Assembly: GCA_005408345.1 (NCBI GenBank)
Contig: SEMN01000229.1
Span: 682,001-746,000, forward strand
Direction: 5' to 3'
Source: Macquaria australasica
Lineage: Eukaryota; Chordata; Actinopteri; Centrarchiformes; Percichthyidae
Length of the DNA stretch: 64,000 bases
This document shows, in pieces, positions 35,061-48,924 of this stretch (position 1 is the stretch's first letter; each line of letters begins with the position of its first letter). The position numbers and the translations under genes were made by a program. The notes beneath the pieces are model-generated. The model ran no database searches. It was not told the origin of the DNA and saw only the letters and a program-made list of their open reading frames with translations.

Positions 35061-37185
35061 TTTGGATAAAAACGGATGGAAAGCTATACTTTGAAGAATA
35101 GGACTGGTAGATCTATGGCATATTATTTATGGCACTATCAACAGATAATGTTCCATTTGCAACTTCAATAACAAAATATAAGAAATGTAACACTGTCACA
35201 CACTGTCAATAGTTTTATCAAGATCACTGTAAATGAATGTTTTAGTTTTTGTTTAAGTTTTTTTTTATGTAAGCTTTTGTTATATAAGTCCAGTAACTTG
35301 CAGGTATTCAAGTTGGCATGACTCATTAAAAAACCCTAAATATTCAAATTTATTGTTCTTTGACATTAAATTAAAATTTATTAGGCCTTGTACTGTATAT
35401 GGTACAAAAAGCTGTCTGTCTTAGCCGTCACGTGCGTCAGTGTCAGACATACTGTCAACAGCATAAGAAAGAAAAATGGCAGTGTGGCAGTTTGGCTTTG
35501 ACAGTTGCTGATCAATAAGTCCAACTGACTGTCACCTGAGCAAAGTTAACGAGTTCACATTGATAGTGCTTCCAACCACATGACACCAAAAATGTTTAAA
35601 TTCACGTGGAACTGCAACTTAGAAATTTAAGTAAACTGCCATGACAAGACATCTGACAGCCTTAGATGGAAGCATGTGTGAAAGTAAACTTTGTTGTGAG
35701 CTCATAACTTATCATTTATTCACATGTTAATCTATTCATAATCATTTGTTTGTATACTTATTCATATTTAGTAATTATAAGCTTGTGTATTGACTTTAAT
35801 TAGTCAATAGTTCCAGTTATATTCTTGTCTCCAGTCTTGAACTCTTACCTAGTTTTGTGTCTTCAGATTTCTATGTGTGTATGCTGAGCAACGTGACTTT
35901 TGTATTAAAAAAAAAGGTCAGCTATATGGTGGAATACAGGTCCTTATATGGAAACGTTTTCTGCTCGGCAGACTGTAACTCGAGGATTTTGTTATGGGTT
36001 GGAAAGTTATACAAGTCCAAACTTGTATAACATGCAACACTGACCAATGGAAAAGAGTTTCTTTGTCTCTGTATTCTTGTATCTTCTCTTTGAGATAGAG
36101 AGAGATGGCTGATGACTTCTGTTGTAAGGTAAGCATGATTGTGTAATTGCAAATACATTAGCTTTGTGGAGATAACTGTTTTCTTGGAAAATTCTGAATT
36201 AAAAAAAAAGGCACGAGTGAAAAAGTACGGAGCCCCAGAGTGGCCACAGAGAGGAACAAAATATATCGAGGCCATGTTTTACTACATCGAGCACTCAAAA
36301 TGCTATTGTGTGCGCACATGATACAATTTGTTCCCACGTGGTTAATTTGTGCGCATGAAATAAGTGTATATACAGAGCATAGGTAGGCTATCACGCAACT
36401 ACGATATGTCCCACCACATGTAAAGACGCACACAGCTCATTCAACAACACAATGCTTACACACACACACACACAGTCCATGGAAAGAAAAATGACAGGGA
36501 TGTCAAGATGTTATCATGGTGTTCGTTATCTTGTAAATAGGAGGAGAGGCCAAACAGAAGACCAACCTAGTGACCCTCTTTCTCATTTAGCTCCACTGGG
36601 CTCTACTCTTCAGATCGATGCTTTTGTCCTTTCTATTAGAATGCAACTAGGTTACTGCACTCTCCTCACCCTCCTCTTATTCCCCTGTCAAGCCATTTAG
36701 CCTGGGAATTACCATTTAGCCTAAATTACAAATTATGTGATAGGATTTACACTGTGATGCCCTCAACTCTCAATCACACTGATGTGCACAGGCAGGCATG
36801 CACAAGCAGACAGACACACAGTCATTCCACTTGAGAGCCTACAAAGTCATTGCAGTAATATGCTTCATTTTCAATCTGCCTCTACCCTGCTTCAGTCTGC
36901 TTACACCTACATAAAAGCTTTCACACTGGCACTTAATACATGCATTTGACAGCAAACTTTTGAACCAAATTAAATTAATTCAATTGAGTGGAACTGTCGC
37001 ACTCAGAAAAATCGCTCGTGGGGACAAAGTAGCCTGGTCAGTTTGACTGGCATTTCATGCAGATACATGTCCACTAACACCCTCAAACTTCATGAGATGT
37101 GAAACTCCCTAAAATTACTTTTGATTTTTTAGTCAATAACTTTAGTTACATTTCAGTCAGGACCACCTTAGTCAAAGAAAACTTT
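35061..37185. other. intergenic sequence
   Basis: No exon recognised. About 36205-36360 (GTACGGAGCCCCAGAGTGGC) resembles a recurrent teleost repeat of unknown class. A short CA run lies near 36459-36475. Confidence 0.35.
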
Positions 37186-37189
37186 ATTT

Positions 37190-37495
37190 CCATCTGCAGT
37201 AGTTATATTTGGCGGCATGGCTTTGTTCTGGGAGCTCCCTGCCCTTCCATGTGCATACATGGAGAGCAGCAGCAGAGACCCCCCAGGGTACAGAACAGAG
37301 CAGGCATCAATGACAACAAAAATGACATAGACTAAGTCAGACATAGCGTGAAAAGGAAGAGCTGGAGTGAAGGCGGGTTGCAAAGCGGCTTGCAGAGGAA
37401 GCAGCAAGGGTAGACAGTACAGCAGCTTAAATAAGGCGCCCTGGATGAAATTTGCCAGTGGGTGCATAGAAGGGAATCAGCTGAGCCATCAGCTA
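37190..37495 (-). repeat. possible LTR-derived repeat fragment
   Basis: On the minus strand GGCGCCTTATTTAAGCTGCT resembles a TATA region, followed by pyrimidine-rich and Ser/Leu-coding-like sequence of a kind I associate with a teleost LTR-type repeat. No termini or target duplication were found. The 99-codon open frame here has no recognisable protein. Confidence 0.25.
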
Positions 37496-40400
37496 ATGTG
37501 GATGTATTGTGAGCTGAGCTTGACTTCGTGGCCTGCCTGAACTAACGCTATGCTCAATTTTCTGTAAATTGTATTTCCCAAAATGGAAGTCTAAATGTTT
37601 CTAAAAGCTGAGTGTAACTGTTGTTTGATGTGACCTGTTTGTTGAATGTGCTGTTTTTAGTTGCGTGGTAGCGAGCTTGTCTAGTTGTTGCAAGCTAGTA
37701 ATATTGGTAGGCTTAGTAGTCCTCAGTTCGTTGAAGTGGAATTAGTGAGATCATATTTTTCTGCATGGAAAGGCAAATACACGATATGTTTGACATTCAG
37801 TTGGTTTGAATGATTTGCTTGGCGTCTGAAAAAAATAATAGATGTCCCTTTCTTGTTCCCTTTGAAAAATGCTTAATAATGTTTTTGTTATTTCAGCTTC
37901 ATGTTGAGGGATGGAAAGTAGAAGGCAACACAAATCTTACTTGTATAAATTAAAAAAAAAAAAAAAAAAAAGGTACCAAATAATTGTCAATGTACGACAC
38001 CATTCATGAACTCAAAGCTATCACAAACTTTCCACTTTCAAAGTTGTGAATACCACATCAGTGGGTTGCTAAAAAGGAACTTTGAATGTGGTAAACACAT
38101 CCAGTTAAGACACCAATAATTGCAGCATCTGGTGAAATCTTGCTGTAAGACTTTATGGTGTGATTGGAACCTTACAGAGTTGAATGCATCTGCCCACATG
38201 CTGTAGGCATGAGAAACAGATGCTAGAGGTGGAAATTATGAATTTATTGTATCACTTCATTCAGTTCAGTAGTTTTCCACCGTAAAAGGTTACCGATTCA
38301 GTCAGTGACAATTATGATTCAGCTTGAAGATAAGGTGTTAAAGATTAATTTGTACACGTACTGAACTCCTAACAAATACACACACACACACACACTTTAC
38401 ATCTAATTGCAGTCTCTAAACATTTAGAAGACCAAAGCTGCCGGTGTGTGTGATGGCCCCTGTATGTGTGCATGATTGACTGTTCACATACAGTATATCC
38501 ATATGTGCATGAGTCAGTGCGTCAGTCTCTGCCAGCACTGATACAGAGGCCATCACTCTTCCATTGTATCCCAGTCCTCGTTGGCTGCAGAAGGCAGGCG
38601 CTGATGTGCCAGACCGCGCACATGCTTGGCGCCTCCACACAGCTCTCAGTTTTAAGCACTTTCCACCATTGTCTCCTCCTGCTCTGTGCTGAATGTGGTG
38701 ACGGTGTGCGAGCTTTAAGTAAAGCCTGAGCTGGAGATAGGTAGAGATGGTAATTGCATGTCCTGTGGTGCAGCCACCTCCTTTCTCTGCCCTCGATGGC
38801 CTTTTATTGTGCGGCACAATGCAGACAGAGGAAACACACGTATAGCCATTCCTCTGATTACTTGGCTATCCATGGTTAACCAGTAGACTCTCTGTGGCCT
38901 AATTACGTTTTTTTAATGGGAATCTGAATTAAATTGAGAGCTCTTATCTTGTTATTGCACTGTAAATTCTATCAAGTGGTCACACATGGTTTGTCAAGGA
39001 TGTGGATGTGTGTGTGTGTGTGTGTGTGTGGTCCAATTCCACCATGACTAAAACTACTTTTAGTATTTCTCCAAAGAAATTATCGCAGCGTGTACCTCTC
39101 CTGACCCTGTTGCTACTTCTCAATTTGCCACTTTGATATACTGAATAATTTGAAAACAAATTTTCTGATTATATTCTTATTACTAAACTATGTGTAGGAC
39201 CGGCAAATTTTCCTAAAGGGAGTAATCTGGTGGTTGTCACATTATGTTCTAATCCACCGTTGGAGCTACAAAGTCACAGATGGTTGGATCGGAGGGAGCT
39301 GGTTTTGAAAATGAGCCTGTGGGTTGGATTCTTCATTTTAAATTATTCTTCAGAGGATACTATTTTCAAGAGGCAATTCATTGTCATCATGAAGCCTGAG
39401 TCTTTTAGAAGCTAAGCTGTTTGCTCAAGTGACCAGCCTGACTCGAGCCAATGAGGCAGAGTGAAGTCAGTGAAGAGTGACAATTCTGTTTGTGTCAGAT
39501 CACTTGTTACTGAAGTTGTGTGGCATTTAACATTTAATGGTGACAACATTTGATAGAACATTTTCTTGTTACAGTTCCCAATTAGGAGGCACTGAAGCTC
39601 ACTGCATGTGGGCCCTCCTCAAGTGGCAGGTACAAAGGCTTTTATGTGTCAGTGGTCCACACACACACACACACACACACACGTGAGGAGCAGATGTGGA
39701 GCAACAGTGGGAACAAGATGAAGCCCTGAAGGCCTCACAGCTGGTCAACATCTGACAACCTTCAACAGCTGGTGGTTGGCTTCTATCTCTCTCTGCCAGA
39801 GTCACAGTGTGGGAGGTCTGCTTGAACTTTTAGAGGCTAGATTTTTATTTTAGAGTTGTTTATTTTTGGACTCAAATATGGTTCAAAGAAAAGATCACCC
39901 CATGTGTTGATTAAATGTTTGTCTGGTCTGTCTTAAGATGTTTATATGGAAGACAGAAAAACCGTAGGTCAAGGGTCAGATGTCAGTGTTGACCGGACTG
40001 CTTGCATTGCACATCAGGACGAAGCGGCACACTCATAACTCTGATGCAATCTTTGAAAATTTTAATTTAAATTAAAAAAAAAAAAAAAAAAGGACCAAAA
40101 TGGCTTCATAGGGTGGGATTTTTTTTTTTGCAGTGAAATTATGTTTTTGGGACGTTAAAAAAAGTAATGTGCTCTTCTAAAAACAATGTGTTGGTAGTTT
40201 TTTAGTGTATTTGGAATAAATTATGTTGATGTGTCTTTATTCATATTACTGGTCCAGAAGTTTGTGTTCAAGCACTGTTGATTAAAGAGGAGTATTACCA
40301 GCAGCTACACCCATTTTACATCCATCCATCCATCCATCCATCCATCCATCCATCCATCCATGAACTGACAGGTCCATTCCACCTACCCTCATCTATCAGC

Positions 40401-41655
40401 CATCTAGCCATCCCTCCTCACCAGCTGCATTCTCTACACATTCACATTCCTCTCAGATGTTGGATCACCCCGCTTGTGGGTCTCACTCTGATTCCTGGTC
40501 ATTTTCAATTGATCAGTCTCTCATTACATACTGATGAATTAGTTTGGACACCCATACCCGTGAGCCTGCTGTTTGTTTACATGCTGCCTTTGATTAGAGT
40601 GTACTGTAGATGTCCCAGGAGATGCCCAGGTGTGTGAGTGCTAGGTGGAGTCTCAGGTGTGAGGTCTGCTTTATGCTAATGCGGAGCTGTACTAATTCTG
40701 AGTCGTAGGATGGCTTGGCACAGACTCAAGCAGTTCCTTAAAGTGTGTGTGCAGAAGCTTGCTCTCCATGCATAACAGGATTGGCTTTGCTGGCAGAATT
40801 TACTCAGCGAGCGCCGAGTCTTTTCGTGTCCTACAACCAGAGAAATGTTTGGCAGTTTTACCCGTGCATGTTGTGTTTAGTAAGTTGTCAGTGCAGCACA
40901 GCTGGTTGTAGGGGAACCTTCATCACCTGTTAATCACATCACTTATTACCCATGTCAAAAACCCCACCTGTCGCTGTCTTAGTATTGGCAGAACAACTAG
41001 TGTTTATTTCAAAATCACCAATCAAAGAAGTCTTTCGCATTATATTTGCATTGTGCTTATTCAAGAGAATACCTGTCACAAGCCAATTTCATTCTCTAAT
41101 AGATAAAATATACCTAAACTGCACAGAGCTCATGCACAGGCACCCTCCGAAAATATTGTATGGTGATACAGTTCAAGGTTTCGTGACATTTTCCATCATT
41201 AGCATGTAGTTTGTGTGTCGTATTGTTTTGTCTGTATTTTCTTGTTGAGTTCTGAGTTTGGTGTTTTTAATATATGTACCTATTGTTGTGTTTTGTGCCG
41301 TCTCTTGTGTATGTGTTGCAAAGTGATATTTTAAATGCCCATCTAGAAAGGTGAAATTAAATAAATAGATTGTTAGCTTTGCTACTTGTTCCAAATGGCA
41401 GGCTTATCACAGCAGCCCACATCTGCTGAGTTGTAATGATCAAATAGTAAATAACAAAATAGTTAAAGTGCCTGTAAAACAAACTAGGTTTCTTCAACAT
41501 AGCAGAAACATTGAAGAAAAATGCCCATCCCTGAGCAGACTGGCATTGGCACCAGCCTCCACTCTGCATTTTCCATTGTGTGCCAGCGGTGATGGATTGC
41601 CTTATAGCACAAAACTGGAGGAGGGTGCTTTTAGTCATGCTAACAGCAGGGCTCA
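37496..41655. other. intergenic sequence
   Basis: No exon recognised. It contains poly(A) runs at about 37951-37970 and 40075-40091, short CA/GT runs at about 38381-38396, 39008-39030 and 39659-39682, and the (CATC)n tract listed separately. Confidence 0.4.
40317..40361. repeat. (CATC)n microsatellite
   Basis: About 11 tetranucleotide units with no spacers, so this is a simple repeat. Confidence 0.95.
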
Positions 41656-41659
41656 AGGG

Positions 41660-41750
41660 GTGGCAATGTTGGTCTGTCCACTGGTCCACCACTGTGGTCC
41701 AGGCTGGGATATCTCAAGAACTATTGGATGGATTGAGTAACAAAACCTGG
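41660..41750 (-). repeat. teleost repeat fragment, same family as 42893-43440
   Basis: Inverted phrases GGCAATGTTGGTCTGTCCAC, GGTCCACCACTGTGGTCCAG and ATCTCAAGAACTATTGGATG correspond to the end of the two plus-strand copies at 42893-43440 and 47041-47345. Confidence 0.55.
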
Positions 41751-42766
41751 GTGCAGGTAGTATTCAATATAGGAGTACAGTTTGTTTTCTTGAGCTTTAG
41801 GCAAAATATAAATTAAACTGCATGTGTGTTCTGTTGTGTGCACTGCACTTGATGGGTACTTGAAGGCGACAGGGAACATACAGTCCACAGAGAATTGAGG
41901 GAGGGGACCACAGCTCATTTTTGCCCCAGGGATCCCTACTGTTTTGATCTAGCCATGCTTACAAATGTAAATGTGTTCTCATTTCAGACCAAACATATAA
42001 ACTACATTAGGTGTGAATGCATCCTTTAGTTTGCAGATGTGGTTTATAATAATCTCTATACATGCGCCTTGTTGGTGCCACATCTCTGCTGGAGAAAAGT
42101 TCCACTGCTTTGTTATCCAGCTCCAGGAAATGAGCAGAAAATATAGTTAGAATTAATTTCTATGGGGGTTTATGTGATAGCAAAGCTGTGTCAAATATAT
42201 TTCACTAATGACGTTTCTTTCAGAGTTGGCAGCTCCTCACTGTAATAGCCCAGGCCTGGGTGAGATCAGAAAGGAAAATGGGAAAATAAGAGATGAAAGG
42301 GAGTGAGTGGCATCTGAGGGGGGAGAGTGGAGGCGCTTAATGTGGATTTGAGTGTAACTGAGGATGGATGGAAGGATGTGGGGGAGGGTTAAATAGGAAA
42401 AAAGAGAATATGCACATGGACGTAACACAGGAGGGAGAGCAGTTTCTTAGTGTGTGTGTTGTCTCACTGTATGGTGTTGTATGTACATACAGTATTGAAA
42501 TTTAACATAATCAAATACACTGTTTGGTCTTTCACTGTGTTCACATATTTATCAGAGAGCTTATCCAGATCTGATGTGATTTTACTATACTTGTATATTT
42601 TAAAGGATTTTTTGTAGTGACTTTTAAATTTGGTTTGGTTTTTTTTATTGCTGGTTTTAAATTCAAGTCAATTATTAATACAGTTTAGCCAAAAATCACA
42701 AATTTGTCTCACTGGGCTTCACTGTAATACATAGAAAATATTCTAATCTTAGACAAGTGAAGCACT

Positions 42767-42767
42767 A

Positions 42768-42800
<33 letters not shown>
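42767..42800. repeat. (TAG)n microsatellite
   Basis: About 11 trinucleotide units. Confidence 0.95.
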
Positions 42801-42892
42801 GCAGCGTCCTTGTACAGATCACAAACAGTATTGAGTCTACGGCCATGCTACCTGCTCTTTGAGACTGTACTTTGGCACAGCAGTGTTTGGAG

Positions 42893-43440
42893 GTGAATGC
42901 TAACATGCTTACAATGACAATGCTAACAGGATGTTTAGCAGGTATAATATTTACCATGTTCACAATCTTAGTTTAGCATGTTAGCATGCTAAAGCAGCAT
43001 TAGTATTCACCACAAGGTACAGCTGAGTCTGATGGGAATGTGATTAGTTTTGCAAATGTGGTCATAAACTAAAAAATTTGGACAAATTAGAATTTTGACC
43101 CGATGATGGCGCTACATGAAAAAGTCTGGATCACCAAAGTTGTTACGATTCATCCTGTGAACATGAATGTGCATATCAAATTTCATGGCAATCCATCTAA
43201 TTGCTGTTTTGACATTTCACTCAAAACCACAAATGTCAACCTCACGGTGGTTCAAGAAGAAAAATCAGTGGATCACCAGAGTCAGTAGGGTTCATCCTCT
43301 GGGCACCGTGGATATGTACTAAATGTCATGGCAATCCATCCAAAAGTTGATATTTCAGTCTGGATCAAAGTGGTAGACTGACCAACCATCCGACAAACCA
43401 ACATTGCAATCACTAGAGCTGTGCAACATAGCACGGCTAG
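42893..43440 (+). repeat. teleost interspersed repeat, long copy
   Basis: Contains GTTTAGCATGTTAGCATGCT, GCTGAGTCTGATGGGAATGT, TTTGACCCGATGATGGCGCT, AATTTCATGGCAATCCATCT and TGATATTTCAGTCTGGATCA. The second half includes a partial internal duplication: the sequence from GGATCACCA to GGCAATCCATC occurs twice. This is a very abundant teleost repeat of uncertain class. Confidence 0.6.
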
Positions 43441-46400
43441 AAACAACAGAAACAAGCAGTGTGTTCCCTGTCAAATCTTTTACCAAATAACAATCATATT
43501 GCTTTGGAGATATGAGAGAGAAATGAGTGCAGAACCAGAAAGAATGAATTTTGGTGTTTGAAATTCCCTGGTAACTAGATCAAAGACTACTCAAATGAGA
43601 ACTATTGTGATAGCCACTCCCACAGCCTCCTTTGTAATTAACTTTGCCTTGGTCAAAGCTTTCCGTTTCTGAAATAAAATTAGTTAGAACATTTCTGAAA
43701 ACAAACAAACAGTCTGCTTCCCATCGTCTTGTAGCACCAGCATCCAGCAACCAAAACAAGCTGCAGGGCTTTTTTAAAATTCAGTTTCCAAAGCGACCAG
43801 AGCTTTTCAGGGTGGAGAAAAAAAAGAAAAAGAAAAAAGATGAATAATAGCAGAGTCCAAATCTATTGTTTTCAATGCACAAATATTTGTACAGTAGTAC
43901 AGCTGAAGACACAGCAGAGACTTCTTATTGTGTGTGGACACTGGAACAGCACGATGCCAGCTGAAGAATCTGTTTGCTGAGCTGAAACTAAATAACACTG
44001 GAGGTAAAACCGACATCTGTCTTCAGAGTGCTTTCATTTTTATCAAGGGAAAAGAGGGATTTTGTATCAAAGAATCAAAAGCCTGTGTGACCACACATTA
44101 CAAAACAGTAATTGCTCTAGATCCATAGACGCCTCAAAAATCACACCTTGAATGCATGTTAACTGAAATGCTTTCGCCCATTTGAGCCAGCCCAGAAAGG
44201 AAACAAGCATTATAAGTAGTAGGCAGTTGACAGTGTCATACTGTAACCCCTGTTCAAAGGAAAAACAGCCAAACAGCAGCGTTTAGATACTTTGCTCATG
44301 CAGTTAGTGTATCTGTGGATAAGAAAGAGGGGTAGAGGGAGGGATTTTAAAGACTAGCAACAGCTGCTACTCAATTAGCTGATTGGGCCACACAGGTGCA
44401 TCTCATACTCCATGATATAGACCTTAATTAAAAAGTATTTACCATGAACTAATGTTGATAGAGCCTTTCGGGCTGCTACATTAAATCTAGGCACCATTTT
44501 AGACATTTAATTATACAAGACGTGTGGACACCAAACAGCAATTTCGAAACACTATTGCCAGTTTCAAGAAAAAAACTGCTTCCCATTGATTTTTCCTCCG
44601 TTTTTGTCGAACAACACATTGTGGTGTCTGTCAACACCACAATATAATTGGGAATGCTGGTTGCCATTTAGTTGATGTTCAAGTTCTATGCTGCTCCGAG
44701 GTAGACAGCTTATCAAAATGAGTGAAAGTGTTGTAGTAGGTAACTTCATCAACTGTGGAGAGGACAAGAACTAACAGGAGGTTAAACTTAATATGTATAA
44801 CATACAAGAAGGATTTTTCAGTAAGATTAATGCATGAAAAATAAATGAAGCTAAATCCTCAGTCTAAATTATTCATTTAGCTCAATTTAATTTAGCAAAA
44901 TGTCGCTAGCAATTATTTTAGATATTTTGCATCCAGCCATTCCACTAGGGACACTGCTTTCTGAGATAAATTACGCTTGTATCGTAAATGAATAAAGAAG
45001 GAACTGAGACCAACATTAAAACTTTGACACAACCCCGAGGAACAAAAGAAAGTAAAAATTGTAGCAACCTTCATTTTGAAAGAAAAGAACTTCAGGAGTC
45101 AGAGGTTGAAAAGCTATCTCACTTTTATATGACACTAGAATGACATTTAAGAAAACAGGGGAAAAAAACCCACATGCATTTTGGAGAAAGAAAATTGGGT
45201 TGGGAAGATGGAGGGAAAAAGAGAAAACACACTCTTTCAACACTCTGGAATACATGAATACATCATCATCCTTTCAGTGACCTTTGAATCTTGGTGACAC
45301 TTTATTCTAATACATGAATTCATAAATATAATCTTATCTCACCATATAGTCTATTTATACGAGTCTCATACATCTAACTGTACAAATACTGTAGCATATT
45401 GCATATCTTGAATAGAGCGGGGGTGGTCAATAGTCATTTAATACTCCTGCTTCCCTTTGGAAAGGAGATAATACAATTGAATGAGAATAAGGTGGGAATG
45501 AAGACAAAGTAGAGGAAGAGATAAAGACTGAGGTTTCTTCTGTATCATCTCAAACAACTACAGAAACATCCTGCAGTGTTTTGACATTGACATCTTTGTA
45601 TGTGTGTGACTGTTTGTGTATCTGTGTTTAATGTACTGTATGTGTGTGCTTCAATGTGTGGTATATGTGATGCTGTGTGTGAGTGCATACACAGTAGGTC
45701 CACCTGAGGTCTACCTGCTCTGGATCTCAAATATTGTGACGCAACTATATTATATGAGTCATCACAATTTGTCAAAGTGTCTGACAAACAAGTGCTCGAA
45801 GTTACACCAATTTGGACCACATTGCTTGACATAGTATAGGGTCTTTTCTAACATCTTGCTACACTCAAGCAAACCTGAGTCAAATAATCATTTGGGTTTA
45901 ATGCAGCAAACAAAAACTGTGAATCCCATCTTCTGAATGCCTGGAAATCTGACAGTACCTACAGAACCTACAGAACCTACAGGAACCCTACCCAGTGTTT
46001 CACACACATATGCTGAGCTACCTTAAGTGTATTATCAGCTGCTAAAGTGTATTCTGGGCCATGTAAGGATGGTAGAGGGTCATAAAGGCAGTTTGATGTC
46101 ATTAAGTTCGCCCTGAATCTCCAGACTGGTCCCACAGAGCAGCGCATGTATATACATCAATGTCTGCTCTTTTTATTTCAAACTGGCGTCAGTGCTTCTT
46201 AATACAACTCAAATTAACAGAGCTGCACTGGGTGGACACTAGACTGAACCAGTGACAATCACTGAACTGAAGAGGTGGCTGTGTTGTCAATAGGCCTAGA
46301 CTGCTGGTACCAAATAAGAGCCTATCAAAAGATAGGCACAATCTTCAGAAGTTATCAAGCTAACGTTAGCCACTGTTGCCGGATTTTATCTTTACTGTAG

Positions 46401-46500
46401 CCAGTTATTTCCTGAATTTCCTCTTCTGTGGCTCTCTTGGAGTTTGATTCAAAGGTCTAGAGTAACGTGATGGCAACATGTTGAGAGAAGGAAACAAGAC
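43441..46500. other. intergenic sequence
   Basis: No exon, RNA gene or clear element recognised. A small tandem repeat of CCTACAGAA (three units) lies at about 45957-45985. Confidence 0.4.
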
Positions 46501-46504
46501 TCAT

Positions 46505-47028
46505 GGTGCGTTTCCACCAAGCAGTCCAGTCCAGTTCAGTTCAGCTCAGTTCATTACACATTAGAATGGTTATTTTCGCATTTCCATTGGCAAAAGTTGT
46601 GAATGGTACCAATAGAACCACTCAATTCTGTCCCGTTCTTATGTTACCTCTCTGTTGAGGTACCTAGCACACTGACCCGGGAGTTGAAGGTGGAGCTAGA
46701 AACACTGCAGGCCGTTGATTGGTCAACAGAATCACCACTTCTTGCGCGACAAAGGACTCAATGCACAAACCAGCCAGAAAGTGAGAAGAAAGAACATGAA
46801 ACATTTTATGTCCTCCATTGTGTTCTTGTGTTCTTTTGTTTACTGTGTCGCGTTAGATATCGATAGGTACATGGTTGACGCAGCTATTACCATCCGGTAA
46901 CAAACCTGCCTACATTTAAGAGTACTGTCTGTGGTGGAAACGCAAAACAGATCTTGGGTATATGTAGGTACGGGTCAGGTACGGGTTTCCAGTGTACTAT
47001 ACTGAAAGTGTTTGATGGAAACGCGGCT
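46505..47028. mobile_element. MITE-like element with short inverted ends
   Basis: GCGTTTCCACC (46508-46518) and its near inverse GATGGAAACGC (47014-47024) bound a 0.5-kb non-coding unit. The motif TTTCCA/TGGAAA recurs inside it. The type is known from teleost genomes, but I cannot name the superfamily and saw no clear target duplication. Confidence 0.5.
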
Positions 47029-47040
47029 TAAGAGCATGTG

Positions 47041-47345
47041 TTGCATGCTAACGTTTGCTAATTAGCACGAAACACAAAGTGCTGTTGAGGCTGACAAAAA
47101 TGTCATTCGATTTGCAGGTATTTAGTCATAAACCAAGTATTGGACAAACTGAAATGTTGACATGATAATGGTGCTGGAGGAAAAATTTAAGTGCCACAAA
47201 AGTTATTGCAATTCATGCTGAGGGGAACATGAATATCTGTGCAATTTTTGTGCCAATCCATGTAGTAGATGTTGAGATATTTCAGTTGGGACCAAAGTGG
47301 TTGACCAGTTGATAGACCAACAATGCCATCCCTTGAGCCATGCTG
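47041..47345 (+). repeat. teleost interspersed repeat, second copy
   Basis: Shares GGTATTTAGTCATAAACCAA, ATGATAATGGTGCTGGAGGA, GAGGGGAACATGAATATCTG and TTGAGATATTTCAGTTGGGA with the family seen at 42893-43440. It abuts the MITE-like element on its left. Confidence 0.6.
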
Positions 47346-48924
47346 CAATGATGGGTAAAAATAGTTGAAATAACTTCTTTAATCCTTCTTTTCTTCATAG
47401 CCTGTGAGTCATTGAGTCTTTTAGCTTTAAGATTGCAGGCTAAGCTACGTACGTTAAACTATCAGACAGCAATAACTGAAGCAGAGACACTGTTGATGTG
47501 TTGCACAGAGGAAGAACCCAGAGAACTCGGGGAAAACCGGATGACATCAAACTGTCTTCTTCCTTAGTTAAGCTTTCAATGTACATATTATATTGAAATG
47601 TTTTTATAATATTTAGTTTACCCCCTTCCTTGCAAAGTATATTTTTGACCTGTAAGAATCACTATTACCCATTTAACATGTAAGTAGAGGATGCAGGTCC
47701 TGAAAATGTCTTTTGATGTGATGGGTACCTAATTTCAAATTCTTTCGTGTTTAAATCCATTAAACACAACTTTTAAGAAATTTCAAATGTTTTCTGAGAA
47801 ATCCAACCAACAGTTTTACAAGTCAATGTTCATTTCAGTGACACATCTGTCTTACATGTATATATTATAAGCATCAGAGAAGTCTTTGAAAGTAATGGAT
47901 GTACCTGAAAGACACTTTTAAACAGTATGTTAGGTAGCAAAAGATTATTTACCAATAGTTTTGGGCCCAGGTCTGCACTCAATACATTTTAGCCCTTTCA
48001 TGGGTATGTAGCAAACACAAAGAGTCCACTCTGAAAGTGGCCATCGCTTCCACTAACAACCCACATGTATTCTCAGCAGCAGTCACATATCCATTCTTCT
48101 ATTCAAAGAGGCCCTTTGTCAATTTTCAGACTAGCCAGGCTCCTTGCTTGTCTTGGTCTAACTCTCCCTCACAAACCGAGACAGACGTGTCTACATTCAC
48201 ACAACTTCAATACATTGAAGTTGAAAAAGAACACAAAATATACAACCATTCAATTTTCTGTTACCCACCAAATCTGCTAAAGAGGAAAAAAGGTTGGTCG
48301 ATGCTACTGTTAGCGATGGTTATTAAAAAAAAAAAACCCTGTACAAAGTTCAGTTCTTCCTCAAAAGAAGCTTCAGAGTTTGCCATCTGTCCAATGTTGA
48401 TGACAGTGTTTTTGCACAAAGGTTGAGGGCACGTTGGGTCAAGCAAGTTCTGTTTTGAAATTGATTTTTTTTTAGCAGTTTCATTTAAATAACATCACCT
48501 TAATAATGTTCATCAATCACTGTAATTTTCAGGCCTGTCTCTCTAATGGCTATCCAAATATTCTGTATTTCAGGATGGCTCAAATATAAAGCCCAGGACT
48601 GCCACATCTGCCAAGGCTGAATCCTGGTTATGCTAAAAGGCTAAGCCCCTTGTCATTATGGTTAAGTCCTTTCAAAAAGCAACCACATATCCTGTGGAAA
48701 AAGGGTGTCAAAACTCAGAAGCAACTGTAATCTTTTGAGAAATGACTGATCCCAAGCAGCCAGATCCAACGAGGAAAGAGAGAGGACAGACGGTTCAAAG
48801 ACGAGAGAGAATTTCAGAATCGGGGTTCACAGGACATGTACTGTATTAAAAGTCTCTCCCTGTTCTGTTCAAGGTCCAGAAATGCAAATGGTCAAAGAGT
48901 TCCACTATAGAGAGGCAACGTGTT
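47346..48924 (-). other. downstream flank / probable 3' UTR of the Ser/Pro-rich protein gene
   Basis: Non-coding sequence beyond the stop codon at 48925. On the minus strand the first poly(A)-signal-like hexamer I found is the variant ATTAAA at 47383-47378. I saw no AATAAA nearer. The transcript end is therefore uncertain. Confidence 0.3.

Noticed and set aside
40317..40361. regular short repeats that could suggest a CRISPR-like array
   Set aside because: Pure (CATC)n with no spacers in a eukaryotic genome; it is a microsatellite.
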